Part shown: positions 62,929 to 64,000 of the stretch, piece by piece
Layout: each line of letters starts with the position of its first letter
Position numbering within the stretch: the first letter of the stretch is position 1
Origin: Aeromonas media
GTDB lineage: Bacteria; Pseudomonadota; Gammaproteobacteria; Enterobacterales; Aeromonadaceae
Direction: 5' to 3'
DNA: 64,000 bases
NCBI RefSeq assembly: GCF_000819985.1
Contig: NZ_CDBZ01000154.1
Location: 1-64,000, forward strand
The notes under the pieces: generated by a model
Databases searched by the model: none
The model's input: only the letters and a program-made list of their open reading frames with translations
What the model was told of the DNA's origin: nothing
Program-made: the position numbers and the translations under genes

Positions 62929-63603
62929 TCAGGCAGGCAGGGCGAAATGACGCCGAAGCAATTGGTGAGTGAACTCAATCTTGAGGTAGAACCCCCTTGG
63001 CAGTGTCTGGATCGGCTGGCCATTGCGGCCAATGGCGCGAGTCAGCGCCTTGCTGTTGGCCGCCTTGGGGCGCAGTTGCATGACCTGACCGTGGCGGGCG
63101 CTGATCTGCTCCACCTCCCCCAGCACTATCATGTCCATCAGCTCCTCCCAATCCTGACGCAGCAACCTGTCTTCTTCTTCGCTCGGGCTCCACAGCAAGG
63201 GCATGCCTACCCGGCGTTCACCGACGGGGATGGTGCGGCTGCCCTCCACCGGGATCCAGAGTACCCGCGACAGCTTGTTGCGCACATTGGACTCCTCCCA
63301 GCGCTGGCCACTGATCCCGATGAGGGGAGCGACGCAGACGAAGGTGGTTTCCAGTGGTTTGCCCTGAGGATCGATCGGGATCGTCTTGAGCTCGATGCCG
63401 AGATCGGGGAAGTCCTGCTCCGGCCGGCTGCCCGCGCTGGCGCCCAGCTGCCACTCGATCAACTGACCGATCCACCCCTTGTCCCGTCTGAGATCCCGTG
63501 GCACCGGGATGCCGGCCGTCGCAGCGAGCTGGGCCAGGGTGAAGCCGGCCATGGCGTAGGCGCGCGCCAGCAATTCCTGCTCTGACTGTGGGTTGGCGGG
63601 CAT
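62929..63603 (-). CDS. mutH: DNA mismatch repair endonuclease MutH
   Basis: 224 residues. The nuclease active-site motif [15 protein letters not shown] (Asp…Glu-x-Lys) and the preceding [15 protein letters not shown] are MutH hallmarks. It nicks the unmethylated strand at hemimethylated GATC sites when activated by MutS/MutL. AGGAG six bases upstream. The DnaA-box cluster lies upstream of its promoter. Confidence 0.97.
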   Translation of the reverse strand: MPANPQSEQELLARAYAMAGFTLAQLAATAGIPVPRDLRRDKGWIGQLIEWQLGASAGSRPEQDFPDLGIELKTIPIDPQGKPLETTFVCVAPLIGISGQRWEESNVRNKLSRVLWIPVEGSRTIPVGERRVGMPLLWSPSEEEDRLLRQDWEELMDMIVLGEVEQISARHGQVMQLRPKAANSKALTRAIGRNGQPIQTLPRGFYLKIEFTHQLLRRHFALPA

Positions 63604-63830
63604 GAGGGGCTCCTGTTGACGAGAAGGGGGGTGGACAAGTGTGATCCTGACAGAGGATCGCTGTTTTTGTAACCGATCCTTGCCCGACTATGCACAGGGG
63701 GGGCAAGATTGTGAATTATCATCTATGGCAATGATTTTAAAGGAGTTTGACTTTTTTCTCCAGCCTGGAGAACGGGAGGATCCCGGTTGCAACGAGTTGT
63801 CCAAGGGTTTGGCCTGGCTGTTGCACATAG
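63604..63830. other. Upstream region of mutH without genes
   Basis: About 230 bases with no convincing gene; the short overlapping frames on the minus strand have no family features. It should contain the mutH promoter (minus strand). It leads into the DnaA-box cluster. Confidence 0.5.
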
Positions 63831-63999
63831 TTATCCACAGAAATCTTGGATAACTGACATAAAGTGGTGATACAGGGCCTGGCATCAGAAATAAATGTGA
63901 GAGCACACCGATTTTTCTCGCCATATCGGTGCAGATAATGCGCCATCCTTGTGGATAAACTAGCCTTGGTGGATCTTTGAGCAGTCGAACTTGTTCACA
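63831..63999. promoter_or_regulatory. Cluster of DnaA boxes upstream of mutH
   Basis: Two perfect DnaA boxes: TTATCCACA at 63831-63839 and, inverted, TGTGGATAA at 63950-63958. Two weaker ones (7 of 9): CTTGGATAA, inverted, at 63845-63853 and TTGTTCACA at 63991-63999. The stretch between them is moderately A+T-rich, but the GATC-rich 13-mers of oriC are absent. The cluster may continue beyond the window. Confidence 0.7.
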
Positions 64000-64000
64000 A

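Noticed and set aside
63604..64000. Chromosomal origin of replication
   Set aside because: DnaA boxes are present, but there is no GATC cluster, no A+T-rich 13-mer repeats and no mnmG/mioC or dnaA gene nearby.
1..64000. tRNA, rRNA, CRISPR arrays, prophage or integron genes
   Set aside because: No such sequences or genes were seen apart from the IS630 end and the HsdR relic.

Overview
This 64 kb window reads as a chromosomal core segment of a gammaproteobacterium, most likely Aeromonas. That call is inference from gene content and order: G+C-rich coding DNA, a MotX-type polar-flagellum protein, paired PilT/PilU, an Rsd/HU-alpha block, and the Vibrio-like order nupC-deoCABD-ytjB/serB-PilZ protein-radA. 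I found no rRNA, tRNA, CRISPR array or intact mobile element. The only mobile DNA is the 3' end of an IS630-family transposase at the left edge, which appears to have cut off the end of a prepilin gene.

Layout. 1-1520: IS630 end, truncated prepilin, TatD-family hydrolase. 1600-7931: nucleoside salvage (NupC-type importer, XapX protein, deoC-deoA-deoB-deoD). 7932-11400: a poorly understood zone with an orphan CRP-like site, a coupled DUF3300 lipoprotein/DUF2950 pair and a frameshifted relic of a type I restriction HsdR C-terminus. 11383-18418: ytjB/serB, an alpha/beta hydrolase, and radA flanked by two PilZ (c-di-GMP receptor) genes. 18521-24042: rsd, hupA, dusA followed by an unlisted-size 49-codon membrane ORF, zur overlapping a cheX-like gene, brnQ. 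24234-34300: trmN/srmB, yaaA, pilTU divergent from yggS-proC-yggT-yggU-DUF4426, a CPBP protease, yacL. 34509-38149: a glycerate module (cdaR, GntP permease, glycerate kinase). 38367-43281: NnrU protein, glutathione peroxidase, LysR regulator, second NupC paralogue, ogt and arfB. 43483-48820: P-II protein, ferric-iron ABC importer, DyP peroxidase. 48899-53569: argR, arginine ABC importer artP-artI-artQ-artM, mdh. 53686-58606: motX, hmp/nsrR divergent pair, CorB-like protein, YpjD. 58893-62410: ffh and rpsP-rimM-trmD-rplS. 62516-64000: isoamylase-like early-set protein, mutH and a DnaA-box cluster at the right edge.

Regulation visible in the sequence: PurR/CytR-like operators at both nucleoside importers, a Fur-like box before the iron importer, an ARG box before the art operon, a perfect FNR motif next to an NsrR-like site between hmp and nsrR, a sigma-54-like promoter before the P-II gene, two exact palindromes between cdaR and the glycerate permease, and DnaA boxes upstream of mutH.

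The most unusual structures are small duplications that ordinary annotation would miss: the 5' end of proC (76 bp offset), the 3' end of ogt (89 bp period, three copies), and the ffh promoter (90 bp period). No large novel system is evident; the best candidates for undescribed biology are the DUF3300/DUF2950 pair, the coupled 49-residue membrane protein after dusA, the MotX with a long Ala/Pro linker, and the duplications.
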